Shown here: positions 45,843 through 54,397 of the stretch, one piece after another
Position numbering within the stretch: position 1 is the stretch's first letter
Layout of the letters: each line of letters opens with the position of its first letter
Assembly (NCBI GenBank): GCA_903944085.1
Contig: CAJAQO010000094.1
Location: forward strand, 1 to 57,808
Source of the DNA: an uncultured Verrucomicrobia subdivision 3 bacterium
GTDB lineage: Bacteria; Verrucomicrobiota; Verrucomicrobiia; Limisphaerales; UBA11358
DNA: 57,808 nucleotides
Direction of reading: 5' to 3'
Program-made: the position numbers and the translations under genes
The notes under the pieces: model-generated
What the model saw: only the letters and a program-made list of their open reading frames with translations
Told to the model about the DNA's origin: nothing
Database searches by the model: none

Positions 45843-46822
45843 AAAGCCATCCGAAAATCATTGATCGGATCGTCGAAATCATCCGCGACCACCAAACGTT
45901 TTGCATCGTCGGCCATGTCCGGCCCGACGGCGATTGCATCGGTTCGCAGCTCGGCCTAGCCCTCGCGTTGCAGAACGAAGAAAAAAAAGTCACGGTTTGG
46001 AACGACGACTTGGTGCCGCAAAAATACAAATTTCTCAACCTCGACGGGCTGTTTCAAAAACCGAAGCCGGGCGAGCAATTCGATTGCGTCATTGCCACCG
46101 ACTGCGCGAGCTTCGAGCGGCTCGGCAAAGCCGGCGAGTGCATCGGCGAGCGGAAGATTTTCATCAACATTGACCATCACGAAAGCAACACCCGCTATGC
46201 CGACGTGAACTGGGTTTCGCCGCGCGAGCCGTCCTGCGGCGAACTGATTTATCGTCTGCTCAAGGTCGCGCGCTGGCCGATCACGCCACCGATTGCGGAT
46301 CTGCTGTTCACCGGCATTTCCACCGACACCGGCTCGTTTCAATATGCGACGACGCGGCCCGGCACGTTTCACGCCGCCGCCGAACTCGTCACGCGTGGCG
46401 CGAACCTGGCGAAGATTTGCGACGAAGTTTATCAATCGTATCCGCTGTCGCGCGCGAAACTGCTCAAACACGTTTACAGCAAATTCCGGCTGGCGGACCA
46501 TGACCGCATCGCCTGGTTCTGGCTGAAGAAAAAAGATTTCAACCGCACCGGCGCGGAAAGCAACGACACCGAAGGCTTGATTGATCACATCCGCGCGATT
46601 GAACCGGTCGTGGTGGCCTGCGTGTTCGAGGAGCTGGAGCCGGAACTCACGCGCATCAGCTTGCGCTCAAAAAATGCGAAGGTGAACGTGAACGAAATCT
46701 GCGCCCAGTTTGGCGGCGGCGGGCATCCGGCGGCGGCGGGCGCGCGCATTCCCGGCACGCCGCTGGCCACGCAGCGCAAAGTCATCGCGGCCGTCAAACG
46801 CGCGTTGAAGGCCGCGAAATAA
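45839..46822 (+). CDS. DHH-family phosphoesterase (NrnA-like)
   Basis: 327 aa, GTG start overlapping the rbfA stop (GTGA), so translation is coupled. DHH/DHHA1 enzymes of this group degrade nanoRNAs or cyclic dinucleotide products, and some dephosphorylate pAp. Metal-binding motifs: GHVRPDGDCIGSQLGL (H26, D30, D32), ATDCAS, INIDHHESN (the DHH triad), TGISTDTGSF and the C-terminal DHHA1 motif FGGGGHPAAAGA. The same gene follows rbfA in many bacteria, where it is called nrnA or recJ-like. Length fits NrnA rather than the larger GdpP or RecJ proteins. The exact substrate cannot be told from sequence. Confidence 0.92.
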   Translation: MKSHPKIIDRIVEIIRDHQTFCIVGHVRPDGDCIGSQLGLALALQNEEKKVTVWNDDLVPQKYKFLNLDGLFQKPKPGEQFDCVIATDCASFERLGKAGECIGERKIFINIDHHESNTRYADVNWVSPREPSCGELIYRLLKVARWPITPPIADLLFTGISTDTGSFQYATTRPGTFHAAAELVTRGANLAKICDEVYQSYPLSRAKLLKHVYSKFRLADHDRIAWFWLKKKDFNRTGAESNDTEGLIDHIRAIEPVVVACVFEELEPELTRISLRSKNAKVNVNEICAQFGGGGHPAAAGARIPGTPLATQRKVIAAVKRALKAAK

Positions 46823-46835
46823 TTTTCATTTTCCC

Positions 46836-47549
46836 ATGCAAGAATTTTCCGCGCTCGACGGCGCCATTCTCGTTGATAAACCGGCCGGCCCGACGTCGCA
46901 CGATGTCGTGGACGCCATCCGTCGCCGGTTCGGCATCAAAAAAGTCGGTCATTGCGGCACACTGGATCCGAACGCCACCGGCCTGCTCATCATCGTGCTG
47001 GGGCGCGGCACAAAATTGTCCGAGCGGCTCATGGGCGACGACAAAGTTTATGAAGGCACGATCAAGTTTGGCGAGTCCACCGACAGCTACGATTGCGACG
47101 GCGAACTGACCGGCTCGCTGCCGGTGATGCCGATGACGCTGGAGGAATTGAACGAGGAAGCCGCCAAATTCATCGGCGACCAGATGCAGCTGCCGCCGAT
47201 GGTTTCCGCGATCAAAAAAGACGGCGTGCCGCTCTACAAGCTCGCGCGCAAAGGCATCGAAGTCGAGCGCGAGCCGCGCCTGATTCACATTTATAATTTT
47301 CGTTTCACCGATTACACCGAGCCGCTGGGAAAATTCCGCGTGGCTTGCACGAAGGGCACTTACGTCCGCAGCATGGCGCACGATCTCGGCCAGAAACTCG
47401 GCTGCGGCGCGCACCTGACGACCTTGCGGCGCAGCGCGTCGGGAAAATTCGACGTGGCGGATGCGCTGCCGCTGGATGCAATTTTGAAACTCTCGCCGGC
47501 GGAACTGGAAAAACGCGTGCTGCCGTTTTTGAAGCTGGCCGCAGCTTAA
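46836..47549 (+). CDS. truB: tRNA pseudouridine(55) synthase TruB
   Basis: 237 aa. TruB makes pseudouridine 55 in the T loop of tRNA and acts as a tRNA chaperone. Motifs: LVDKPAGPTSHDVV, KVGHCGTLDPNATGLL with catalytic Asp 44, LMGDDKVYEGTIKFG, QLPPMVSAIKKDGVPLYKLARKG and RVACTKGTYVRSMAHDLG. The C-terminal PUA-type extension of E. coli TruB is missing; only a short LKLAAA tail follows, as in many short TruB proteins. It lies 13 bp after the DHH gene in the conserved nusA operon order. Confidence 0.95.
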   Translation: MQEFSALDGAILVDKPAGPTSHDVVDAIRRRFGIKKVGHCGTLDPNATGLLIIVLGRGTKLSERLMGDDKVYEGTIKFGESTDSYDCDGELTGSLPVMPMTLEELNEEAAKFIGDQMQLPPMVSAIKKDGVPLYKLARKGIEVEREPRLIHIYNFRFTDYTEPLGKFRVACTKGTYVRSMAHDLGQKLGCGAHLTTLRRSASGKFDVADALPLDAILKLSPAELEKRVLPFLKLAAA

Positions 47550-47564
47550 ATGGCCGCAGCTGCA

Positions 47565-47613
47565 CACAAATGAAACACAGATAAAACCATTTTGAATTTG
47601 TGTTTCATCTGTG
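47565..47613. repeat. 18-bp imperfect inverted repeat before ribF
   Basis: Arms 47565-47582 and 47596-47613 are reverse complements except at two positions; both mismatches become G-U pairs in RNA. The 13-nt loop gives a strong hairpin ending 7 nt before the ribF GTG. The motif mix (acacaga, tttcatctgtg) looks like a dispersed intergenic repeat. Confidence 0.75.
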
Positions 47614-47620
47614 AAAATCC

Positions 47621-48559
47621 GTGGCTGAAAAATTTGTGAAAATAATTCACGCCGCCAACGAGCTGGGCCACGGCAGCCGCAAGGTTTGCGTGGCCATCGG
47701 CGTTTTTGACGGCGTGCATCTCGGCCACCAGCAAATCATCCGGCAGACCGTTGCCGACGCGCGCCAGCACGGGGCCGTGGCGCTGGTCATTACGTTCGAC
47801 CGGCATCCCCATGCCATCGTCGCCCCGGACAAAATTCCGCCGCAGATTTATTCCCGTTCGCAAAAACTCCGGGCGGTCGAAGCGCTCGGCGCGGATGCGC
47901 TATTGGAAATTCCGTTCGACCAAACTTTCAGTGAAAAGACCGGCGAAAATTTTATCCGTGAGCTGGCGCGCGATCTGGGAAGAATCCACAGCGTTTGTGT
48001 CGGCGCGGATTTTGTCTTCGGCCACAAGCGCAGCGGCAATGTCGAATTGCTGAAAAAACTCGGCGCGGAACTATTTTTTCAAGTTCACGGGCTCGCCGCC
48101 GTGGCGTTGGATGGCCAGGTCGTGAGCAGCACGCGGATTCGCGAGCGGGTTCGCGCGGGGAATTTGGACGCGGCGAGCCAGATGCTGGGGCGGCCGTATG
48201 CGATTTGCGGCCGCGTCGTCGCCGGCGACCGGATTGGCCGGACGCTCGGCTTTCCCACCGCGAATCTGGACGCGACGCAGTTGGTGCTGCCGCCGAACGG
48301 GGTTTATTCAGTCGGGACAAAATGGAACGGACAATTTTATCGCGTCGCGCTGAACATCGGTTGGCGGCCGACGGTGGCGGCGGCGAAACCGCAGTTGCGC
48401 GTGGAGGCGCATCTGCTCGACTTTGGCGGCGAGCTTTACGGCGAGGAACTGGAGCTGGAAATCGGCTTGAAATTGCGGGACGAAATGCGTTTCAGTTCGG
48501 CGGCGGCGCTGCGCGAACAGATTATCCGCGATGTGGCGGCGGTGCGGGCGGCGGAGTAA
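47621..48559 (+). CDS. ribF: Bifunctional riboflavin kinase/FAD synthetase
   Basis: 312 aa, GTG start (a second GTG lies at 47636). RibF phosphorylates riboflavin to FMN and adenylates FMN to FAD. The N-terminal nucleotidyltransferase half has VAIGVFDGVHLGHQQII, TFDRHPHAIVAPD, VGADFVFGHKRSGN and VVSSTRIRERV. The C-terminal riboflavin-kinase half has GRPYAICGRVVAGDRIGRTLGFPTANL, NGVYSV, ALNIGWRPTV, VEAHLLDF and LRDEMRFSS. It closes the nusA-infB-rbfA-nrnA-truB group; ribF next to truB is a common order. The start region lies in a strong hairpin, so translation may depend on its opening. ribD and ribE are 4 kb away. Confidence 0.95.
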   Translation: MAEKFVKIIHAANELGHGSRKVCVAIGVFDGVHLGHQQIIRQTVADARQHGAVALVITFDRHPHAIVAPDKIPPQIYSRSQKLRAVEALGADALLEIPFDQTFSEKTGENFIRELARDLGRIHSVCVGADFVFGHKRSGNVELLKKLGAELFFQVHGLAAVALDGQVVSSTRIRERVRAGNLDAASQMLGRPYAICGRVVAGDRIGRTLGFPTANLDATQLVLPPNGVYSVGTKWNGQFYRVALNIGWRPTVAAAKPQLRVEAHLLDFGGELYGEELELEIGLKLRDEMRFSSAAALREQIIRDVAAVRAAE

Positions 48560-48643
48560 TTGCAGTTTGCAACCGACTGTGGTGGAGCTTCTTATATTCA
48601 TATTTTAGGCGGGCATCCCGAGCTGTGCAAGGAAAGATTATGC

Positions 48644-48671
48644 TTGAATTTTTCCGCAAAGCAGTTACTAT
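48644..48671 (+). promoter_or_regulatory. Candidate rpoD promoter
   Basis: TTGAAT (48644-48649) and TACTAT (48666-48671) with a 16-bp spacer lie about 135 nt upstream of the rpoD ATG. The match is moderate. Confidence 0.35.
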
Positions 48672-48772
48672 GGACAAGCGTCAGTCTTCTGGTGTTCGCA
48701 GTTCCAGCTTCACAGCCGAACGCGGGTATTTCGTCAGAAGCCGCATGTTCGCGGTGGTTTGTTGATTTTTCT

Positions 48773-48790
48773 GAACCGGCAAGCCGGTTC
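48773..48790 (+). promoter_or_regulatory. Hairpin in the rpoD leader
   Basis: gaaccggc and gccggttc are perfect 8-bp arms with a 2-nt centre, ending 17 nt before the rpoD start codon. Only a weak T-rich tail follows. It could shape translation initiation or be a weak terminator. Confidence 0.5.
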
Positions 48791-48807
48791 GTTTGTCTGA
48801 TTAATTT

Positions 48808-50685
48808 ATGTTGAAACGCAAAGCTACGGCGGCCAAGAGCGCGCCGCGCACCAAACTTGGCAGCAGTCCGAAAGCCCCGAAATTGAAAGCCCCACCGGCC
48901 CGGCGGCGCTTTGTGATTTCCAGCAAGGCGGTGAAGTTGGACGCGGCCAAGGCTGATCCGGCTCCGGTGTCCCCGGCAAAAACTGCGGCGGCAAAATCGC
49001 CGGCCAACGGCCAGCCGCCGATGCCCATGCCCTCGGCTTTGGCCAATTCGGTGGATTTGACCGAGACGATCAAGACGCTGCTGCATCTTTCGCAGGAGCA
49101 CGGCTACATTACCTACGACGACATCAACGACATTCTGCCGGACAACTTAAGCCCGGAAGATCTCGACGCGGTGCTGTCCAAGCTGCGCGGTTTGGACGTG
49201 GAAATCGTCATGGATCAGGCGGAGGCCGAGCGCGCCGAACGCAAGCAGCCGGAGCAAGCCCAGGCGGAGGAAGCGGACGAAGACGCACGGCTGGAAATTC
49301 TGGACGACCCGGTGCGGATGTATATGAACCAGATGGGCAAGGTGCCGCTGCTCACGCGCGAACAGGAAGTCGAGATCTGCAAAAAAATCGAGGACGCGGA
49401 AGTGGAGATGAAGGCCATCGTTTACAGCCTCGGTTTCACGGCCAAGGAACACATTGCCATTGCGGAAAAACTGTTGTCCGAGCCGCCCAAGGAACGTTTT
49501 GACCGCGTCATCGTGGACAAAAAAATCGCCAATCGCGAAGGTCATCTCAAGGATTTGCGCAAGCTCATCAAAAAGGTGCGCGACATGGACCACAAGGTGG
49601 ACGAAAAATATTTCGCCTGGCAGAAGGCGCAGCAGAAAGGCCGCAAGGAGGCGCTGGAACGCGAACTGAAAAAGTTGAGCACCAAGCTCCAGGAGACCTT
49701 CACCAAATTTTATTACAAGCAGAAAGTCGTCGAGGAAATGATCGTCGTGGCCGGCAACATCCACGAAAAATTCCAGGCGAGCCACCGCCGGCTGCAGGAG
49801 CTGGAAACGCACCGCGCCGGTTCGGAAAAACGCGAGGCGACCGAAGCCGAACAGCAGAAAATCCAGACGCTGGAACTTTTTGGTCGCATGCCGCGCGAGG
49901 AGTTTTTGAAGGCGTTCACTTCCTTGAAAGCCGCGGCGGATCGCGGACTAAAGGCCAAGACGCATATGGCCGAGGCGAATTTGCGCCTCGTGGTTTCCGT
50001 CGCCAAAAAATACACCAACCGCGGCCAATCATTTCTGGATTTGATTCAGGAAGGCAACATCGGTTTGATGAAGGGCGTCGAAAAATTTGAGTATCGCCGC
50101 GGCTACAAATTTTCCACCTACGCGATTTGGTGGATTCGCCAAGCGATCACGCGCAGCATTGCGGATCAGGCGCGCACGATCCGCATTCCGGTGCATATGA
50201 TCGAAATCATGAACAAGCTTTGGCGTGCGCAGAAGCAGCTCACGCAGGAGCTCGGCCGCGAACCCACGCCGGAAGAGTTGGCCGACGAAATGCACATGCC
50301 GGTGGCGCGCATCCACGCGCTGCTCAAAATGGCGCAACAGCCGGTCTCGCTCCACGCGCCGGTGGGCGACGATGGCGACGTGAGCGTCGGCGATTTCATC
50401 GAGGACAAATCGGCGGAAAATCCGTCCGACGTGACGAGCTACAGTCTGCTCCGTGAAAAATTGAGCGACGTGCTGACGACTTTGACCGAACGCGAACGCA
50501 AGATTCTCGAAATGCGGTTCGGCCTCGCCGACGGTTACGAGCGCACGCTCGAAGAAATCGGCAAGATGTATAACGTCACCCGCGAACGCATCCGTCAGAT
50601 TGAGGCAAAAGCGTTGCGCAAGCTGCGTCACCCGACGCGCGTGCGCCATCTGCAAGGCTTCCTCGAAGGCGCCGAGGTTCAGTAA
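48808..50685 (+). CDS. rpoD: Primary RNA polymerase sigma factor (RpoD/SigA)
   Basis: 625 aa. A Lys/Ala/Pro-rich N-terminus (1-75) is followed by region 1.1 (about 80-140; [24 protein letters not shown]), region 1.2 (about 165-195; [24 protein letters not shown]), a non-conserved helical insert (about 200-360) rich in Lys/Glu, and regions 2-4: [48 protein letters not shown] (2.1-2.4), IRIPVHMIE and [12 protein letters not shown] (3), [12 protein letters not shown] and [30 protein letters not shown] (4). The mix of regions 1.1 and 1.2 identifies the housekeeping sigma. A candidate promoter, a leader hairpin and a good terminator surround it, so it is probably its own transcription unit. Confidence 0.97.
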   Translation: MLKRKATAAKSAPRTKLGSSPKAPKLKAPPARRRFVISSKAVKLDAAKADPAPVSPAKTAAAKSPANGQPPMPMPSALANSVDLTETIKTLLHLSQEHGYITYDDINDILPDNLSPEDLDAVLSKLRGLDVEIVMDQAEAERAERKQPEQAQAEEADEDARLEILDDPVRMYMNQMGKVPLLTREQEVEICKKIEDAEVEMKAIVYSLGFTAKEHIAIAEKLLSEPPKERFDRVIVDKKIANREGHLKDLRKLIKKVRDMDHKVDEKYFAWQKAQQKGRKEALERELKKLSTKLQETFTKFYYKQKVVEEMIVVAGNIHEKFQASHRRLQELETHRAGSEKREATEAEQQKIQTLELFGRMPREEFLKAFTSLKAAADRGLKAKTHMAEANLRLVVSVAKKYTNRGQSFLDLIQEGNIGLMKGVEKFEYRRGYKFSTYAIWWIRQAITRSIADQARTIRIPVHMIEIMNKLWRAQKQLTQELGREPTPEELADEMHMPVARIHALLKMAQQPVSLHAPVGDDGDVSVGDFIEDKSAENPSDVTSYSLLREKLSDVLTTLTERERKILEMRFGLADGYERTLEEIGKMYNVTRERIRQIEAKALRKLRHPTRVRHLQGFLEGAEVQ

Positions 50686-50705
50686 CCAGTGGAGTTTTCA
50701 AACCG

Positions 50706-50741
50706 CCGCCCGCGACTTCAAGCCGCGGGCGGTGTTGTTTT
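50706..50741 (+). terminator. Rho-independent terminator of rpoD
   Basis: ccgcccgcg and cgcgggcgg form a perfect 9-bp GC stem with a 9-nt loop, followed by tgttgtttt. It starts 21 bp after the rpoD stop codon. Confidence 0.8.
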
Positions 50742-50928
50742 GGTGACCAGCGCGGCCAATGCGTTCACCGGCCGAAAGGAAAACCGCCTACGCGCGGGCT
50801 GCCAGTGATTTGCCGCGATAAAATTTCCGGTTGGGATTCGTCGCTCTGGATTCGTCGAAGCTGAAGAACATTGTCGCTGCAGGACAGACTTAAAATTAAG
50901 TCGCGCCGGCCTCGCTCACGAAAAGGCC
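50742..50928. other. Short spacer after rpoD
   Basis: No gene or repeat is evident between the rpoD terminator and the small minus-strand frame ending at 50929. Confidence 0.4.
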
Positions 50929-51144
50929 TTAAACCGCGCCGGCTTCAGGACTGGCAGACAAACCCGGCGATTCCAGCATCAGACCCGCAACCTCCTGGGT
51001 AATGGCTGGAGCGTCCTCGCACAACCAATTTTCAAATGATTCCGGAACACTGCTGTGGGGCGAGGAAACGGATGCCGCTGACCGGGCGCTGGCACCGGCG
51101 GTTTTGGCGTGGGCGGTAGATTTTGATCGGTGGCGTTTGTTCAT
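50929..51144 (-). CDS. Possible small Ser/Ala-rich protein
   Basis: 71 aa. A basic, Ser/Ala-rich N-terminal half (KRHRSKSTAHAKTAGASARS) is followed by a more ordered segment ESFENWLCEDAPAITQEVAGLMLES. No family is recognised and no Shine-Dalgarno site is visible. The frame lies between rpoD and a 500-bp spacer. The second half looks coding, but chance is possible. Confidence 0.35.
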   Translation of the reverse strand: MNKRHRSKSTAHAKTAGASARSAASVSSPHSSVPESFENWLCEDAPAITQEVAGLMLESPGLSASPEAGAV

Positions 51145-51679
51145 GGGCTGACGACTGGTTTTGCTTTGATGTTGGTCGCGGCCAAACTCAAAGCATAATT
51201 ATTCACTTAAACCGTTAAAAGCTCAATCCACAGATTTTGCTTATGTTTGGCAAAAAAAGGTTTCAAATCTCTCCGCCGTTTCCGGCTTGTGGAAATGGTT
51301 GGCTGGCTCAACGGCCAGATCGTTTCCGGCGCGAAGCCGGGAGAGTTGACAAAAAAGAGCCTGGCCACCTCAAATAGCCAGGCTCTCCCACTCATCCAAT
51401 ATGAAAACCAACGTCTGTTCAGACACGGCGGCGGCCAATCTGTTCAATCACGGATTTTAAATTATCGCGGCCGGGCCACGCCGTTTAGCCGCCGGCTGGT
51501 TTGCTGGACTGATTCGCGGATTTGTCCAGCCGCGCGTTTGCCTTTTGACTTGAACTGTGCCGCCGGTATTGCCACAAATGATGTGCCCACCCGCTCAATC
51601 CGTGCCGCGTTGCCAAAGGCTGCCGGCTCGCTGGCGCTTGGTGCGGCCAGACAAACAATTTAAAGCACTAGAAAATTAT
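51145..51679. other. 535-bp spacer with one strong hairpin
   Basis: No convincing gene. The frames across it change character mid-way and lack start signals. It contains the hairpin at 51351-51386 and probably the promoter of the DUF1080 gene at its right end. Confidence 0.45.
51351..51386 (-). terminator. Minus-strand terminator-like hairpin
   Basis: agagcctggc and gccaggctct are perfect 10-bp arms with an 11-nt loop. Read on the minus strand, the stem is followed by a run of T, the form of an intrinsic terminator. No minus-strand gene lies directly upstream (to its right), so it might end an unannotated small RNA. Confidence 0.6.
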
Positions 51680-52408
51680 ATGAAAAATTTGCTGACCTTC
51701 GCTGGAATCCTGCTGGTGGCCACCGGCGCTTTGACCGCCGCTCCGTCGCCGGCGGAACCGGGTTTTGTGAGTCTCTTTGACGAACAGACGCTGACCGGCT
51801 GGAAGGTCGGCGAGAACGCCGGTGTCTTTCAGGTTCGCGATGGCATGATTGTGATGGAATGTCCGGCCACCAATCATTCGCCCGCGCACCTGTATTATGT
51901 CGGGGACGTGAACGGTCACCAGTTCAAGAATTTTGACCTGCGGGTGGATGTGCTGACCTTTCCGGGCGCGAACTCGGGAATTTATTTTCATACGAAGTAT
52001 CAGGAGGCTGGCTGGCCCAAGTGCGGCATCGAATGCCAGGTTGACAACAGCCACAGCGACTGGCGCCGGACTGGCAGCCTGTGGGGCATCAGAAACATCT
52101 CGTGGGGACCGGAGGCTCCGCCGGCGGACAACCAGGAAGTGGTGACCATTTTGCCGAAGCCGGAAGTGACGGACAATGTCTGGTATACTCAGGAAGTCAT
52201 CTATCAAAACGGATTGGTGACGGTCAAACTCAACGGCAAGACCATGTTCACCTACACAGTTTCAACGGCTGAGGCTGAACATGCGTTGCCGACGGGAGGA
52301 ACCTGGCTGCCGCGCGGCACCTTTGCCTTGCAGGGGCATCCGCCGATGCCCGGCCGGATCAGCAAGGCCTGCTTCAAAAATATTCGCGTCAAGCTTCTGC
52401 CGGACTAA
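51680..52408 (+). CDS. Exported 3-keto-disaccharide hydrolase (DUF1080)
   Basis: 242 aa from the ATG at 51680, where a signal peptide begins (MKNLLTFAGILLVATGALTAAP). The DUF1080 concanavalin-like fold is recognised from FVSLFDEQTLTGWKVGE, FQVRDGMIVMECP, FDLRVDVLTFPGANSGIYFHTKYQ, GIECQVDNSHSD, GSLWGI, VIYQNGLVTVKLNGKTMF and the C-terminal GTFALQGHPP.PGRISKACFKNIRVKLL. Characterised members hydrolyse 3-keto glycosides made by oxidoreductases; many others are uncharacterised glycan-binding proteins. No partner oxidoreductase is encoded nearby. ribD begins 100 bp downstream, but a functional link is unlikely. Confidence 0.9.
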   Translation: MKNLLTFAGILLVATGALTAAPSPAEPGFVSLFDEQTLTGWKVGENAGVFQVRDGMIVMECPATNHSPAHLYYVGDVNGHQFKNFDLRVDVLTFPGANSGIYFHTKYQEAGWPKCGIECQVDNSHSDWRRTGSLWGIRNISWGPEAPPADNQEVVTILPKPEVTDNVWYTQEVIYQNGLVTVKLNGKTMFTYTVSTAEAEHALPTGGTWLPRGTFALQGHPPMPGRISKACFKNIRVKLLPD

Positions 52409-52509
52409 ATAAATTTTCCCAAAAAACCGGGCACGCATGGCACGGCTGCGCGGTTTGAATTCTGAAATCTCTTTTGGATTTTTTCCGGCGGCGGCTATGC
52501 TGCGTGGCG

Positions 52510-53646
52510 ATGACTGACGCCGCATTCATGCGCCTTGCTCTCCGGCTTGCCCGGCGCGGCAACGGCACCACTTCTCCGAACCCGCTGGTCGGCGCGGTGC
52601 TGGTGAAGGGCGGCCAAATCATCGGGTGCGGCTGGCATCGGCGCGCGGGTTTGCCGCACGCGGAAATCGAGGCACTCCGCGACGCACAAACACACGGATA
52701 CTCGCCGCGCGGCGCGACGCTTTACGTCACGCTTGAACCTTGCTGCACGCACGGTCGCACGCCGCCATGCACGGACGCGATTATTTCCGCCGAAATAAAA
52801 AAAGTTGTCATCGGCGCGACCGATCCAAATCCCAAACATGCGGGCAAAGGTTTCAAGATTTTGCAACGCGCGGGAATTGAAGTGGTTCATGGAATCTTGT
52901 CCGATGAATGCACGAGGCTGAACGAAGCATTCAACCACTGGATTATTCACCACACACCGTTCGTCACGGTCAAAGCGGCGATGACGTTGGATGGAAAAAT
53001 TGCCACGGCCGGCGGCGAATCCAAATGGATCACCGGCGAAAAAACCCGCGCGCACGGCATGAAATTGCGGCAGGCATCAGACGCCATCCTCGTCGGCATC
53101 AACACGATTTTGGCGGACGATCCGAGTCTGACCTTTCGAAAGCGGAAAGCGGAAAGCGGAAAGCGGAAACAACTTCGCCGCATCGTCCTCGATTCGCGCG
53201 CACGGACGCCGCTGGAGGCGAAAGTGGTGAGCGATGAATTTGCGGCGCTGACGACGATTGTGGTCGGCAAACTGGCGCCGAAAAAACGCGTCGCGGCCCT
53301 GGCAAAAAAAACGAATGTCGTCATCGCGCCGGCAAAAAAATCCGCCATCCGCCATTCGCCATCCGCCATTGATCTGCGCTGGCTGTTGAAAAAGCTGGGC
53401 GCGGAAAACGTCACGAGCCTGCTGGTCGAGGGCGGCGGCGAGGTGAACGCCTCATTTCTGCTCGGCGGTTTCGCGCAGCGGGTGGCATTTTTTTACGCGC
53501 CGAAAATTCTCGGCGGTCGCGCGGCGCGCAAGGGCGTGGCCGGTGACGGCGCGAGGAATTTGAGCGAAGTTGTCCAGCTCCACGACGTCGAATGGCGCAA
53601 ACTCGGCGAAGATTTGCTGCTGACGGCGCGGGTGGTTGCAGGTTGA
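52510..53646 (+). CDS. ribD: Bifunctional riboflavin biosynthesis deaminase/reductase RibD
   Basis: 378 aa from the ATG at 52510. RibD deaminates the pyrimidine intermediate and reduces its ribosyl side chain. The deaminase half has SPNPLVGAVLVKGGQIIGCGWH, the zinc ligands HAEIEAL (H50) and PCCTHGRTPPC (about 77-87), and GATDPNPKHAGKG. The reductase half has PFVTVKAAMTLDGKIATAGGESKWITGE, SDAILVGINTILADDPSLT, RRIVLDSRART, LLVEGGGEVNASFL and APKILGG. Two stretches are foreign to the family: RKRKAESGKRK, after DDPSLTF, encoded by aaagcgg heptamers, and SAIRHSPSAI, encoded by ccgccat heptamers. Both leave the frame intact in loop positions. ribE follows after a 66-bp gap filled mostly by a third array. 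Confidence 0.95.
   Translation: MTDAAFMRLALRLARRGNGTTSPNPLVGAVLVKGGQIIGCGWHRRAGLPHAEIEALRDAQTHGYSPRGATLYVTLEPCCTHGRTPPCTDAIISAEIKKVVIGATDPNPKHAGKGFKILQRAGIEVVHGILSDECTRLNEAFNHWIIHHTPFVTVKAAMTLDGKIATAGGESKWITGEKTRAHGMKLRQASDAILVGINTILADDPSLTFRKRKAESGKRKQLRRIVLDSRARTPLEAKVVSDEFAALTTIVVGKLAPKKRVAALAKKTNVVIAPAKKSAIRHSPSAIDLRWLLKKLGAENVTSLLVEGGGEVNASFLLGGFAQRVAFFYAPKILGGRAARKGVAGDGARNLSEVVQLHDVEWRKLGEDLLLTARVVAG
53139..53166 (+). repeat. Heptamer aaagcgg x4 inside ribD
   Basis: Four perfect copies within the reductase half, translated as a Lys/Arg-rich loop. Identical in unit and copy number to the array at the dedA 3' end. Confidence 0.85.
53342..53369 (+). repeat. Heptamer ccgccat x4 inside ribD
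   Basis: Four copies, the third with one change (tcgccat), in frame in ribD. The same heptamer is in the pdxA 5' end. Confidence 0.85.
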
Positions 53647-53704
53647 ACGTTGAAAGTTATAGGTTGGAAAAACTTGCAACCTTCAACCGTTAACCGCCAA
53701 CATT
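53635..53704. repeat. Mirror-image heptamer array between ribD and ribE
   Basis: Strict period 7 across 70 bp: gttgcag, gttgaac, gttgaaa, gttatag, gttggaa, aaacttg, caacctt, caaccgt, taaccgc, caacatt. The second half is the reverse-complement type of the first, so the RNA can fold as a hairpin. It starts inside the last codons of ribD and ends 8 nt before the ribE ATG. Confidence 0.85.
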
Positions 53705-53712
53705 ACGTTTCT

Positions 53713-54321
53713 ATGTTCACAGGCATTGTCGAAGAAGCGGGCGTCATTGAAAAAATCACGCCCACAAAAAAATCCATTGAACTGACCGTGCGTGCCAGCG
53801 TCTGCGGGCGCGGCGTCAAAATCGGCGACAGCGTGGCCGTCAACGGCTGCTGCCTGACGACGGTGAAAGTCGCCACGCGCGGCCGGGCGAAGCTGCTGCA
53901 ATTTGATCTGCTGCAGGAAAGCTGGCAGCGGACGAATTTCCAATTCGGCCAGCCGGGTTCGCTCGTGAACCTCGAACGTTCGCTGCGCGCGAATGGCGAG
54001 CTGGGCGGCCATTTCGTGACCGGCCACGTGGACGGCCTCGGCAAAATCATCAAGTGGGAACGCGCGGGCAAAGATCACTTGCTCGACATCGCCGCGCCGG
54101 CGGACGTGATGAAATATCTGGTTTTCAAAGGCTCGGTGGCGGTGGACGGCATCAGCCTGACGGTGGCGGCGGTGCAGAAAAAAAGTTTCCGCATCTGGAT
54201 CATTCCGCACACGTTTGACGTGACGGTGCTGCGCGAGCGGAAGGTGGGCGACGCGGTGAATCTGGAAGCGGATTTGCTCGGCAAATATGTGGAGCGGTTT
54301 CTGGCCGGGCGCAAGCGTTGA
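53713..54321 (+). CDS. ribE: Riboflavin synthase alpha chain
   Basis: 202 aa from MFTGIVEEAGVIE at 53713, the family's invariant start; upstream in-frame codons come from the repeat array. Riboflavin synthase dismutates two lumazines to riboflavin. Two similar lumazine-binding halves are visible: GDSVAVNGCCLTTV in the first and GSVAVDGISLTVAAV in the second, with LERSLRANGELGGHFVTGHVDG between them, and IPHTFDVTVL, VNLEADLLGKYVERF at the end. It forms an operon with ribD. ribF is elsewhere in the window; ribA/B and ribH were not found here. Confidence 0.96.
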   Translation: MFTGIVEEAGVIEKITPTKKSIELTVRASVCGRGVKIGDSVAVNGCCLTTVKVATRGRAKLLQFDLLQESWQRTNFQFGQPGSLVNLERSLRANGELGGHFVTGHVDGLGKIIKWERAGKDHLLDIAAPADVMKYLVFKGSVAVDGISLTVAAVQKKSFRIWIIPHTFDVTVLRERKVGDAVNLEADLLGKYVERFLAGRKR

Positions 54322-54397
54322 TGCCAGCGGGTTTTAAGGCTTGAAAAATTAACCCGCCCGACACATGATCGCCATATAATTTGAGCAAGCTATTGCC

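Noticed and set aside
52409-52509. FMN riboswitch before ribD
   Set aside because: The spacer is only 101 bp and shows none of the conserved RFN-element blocks.
36321-53369. CRISPR array interpretation of the short repeats
   Set aside because: Units are 6-8 bp without unique spacers of constant length, and no cas genes are present.
54327-54357. Terminator after ribE
   Set aside because: gcgggtt and aacccgc can pair, but the loop is 17 nt and no T-tract follows.
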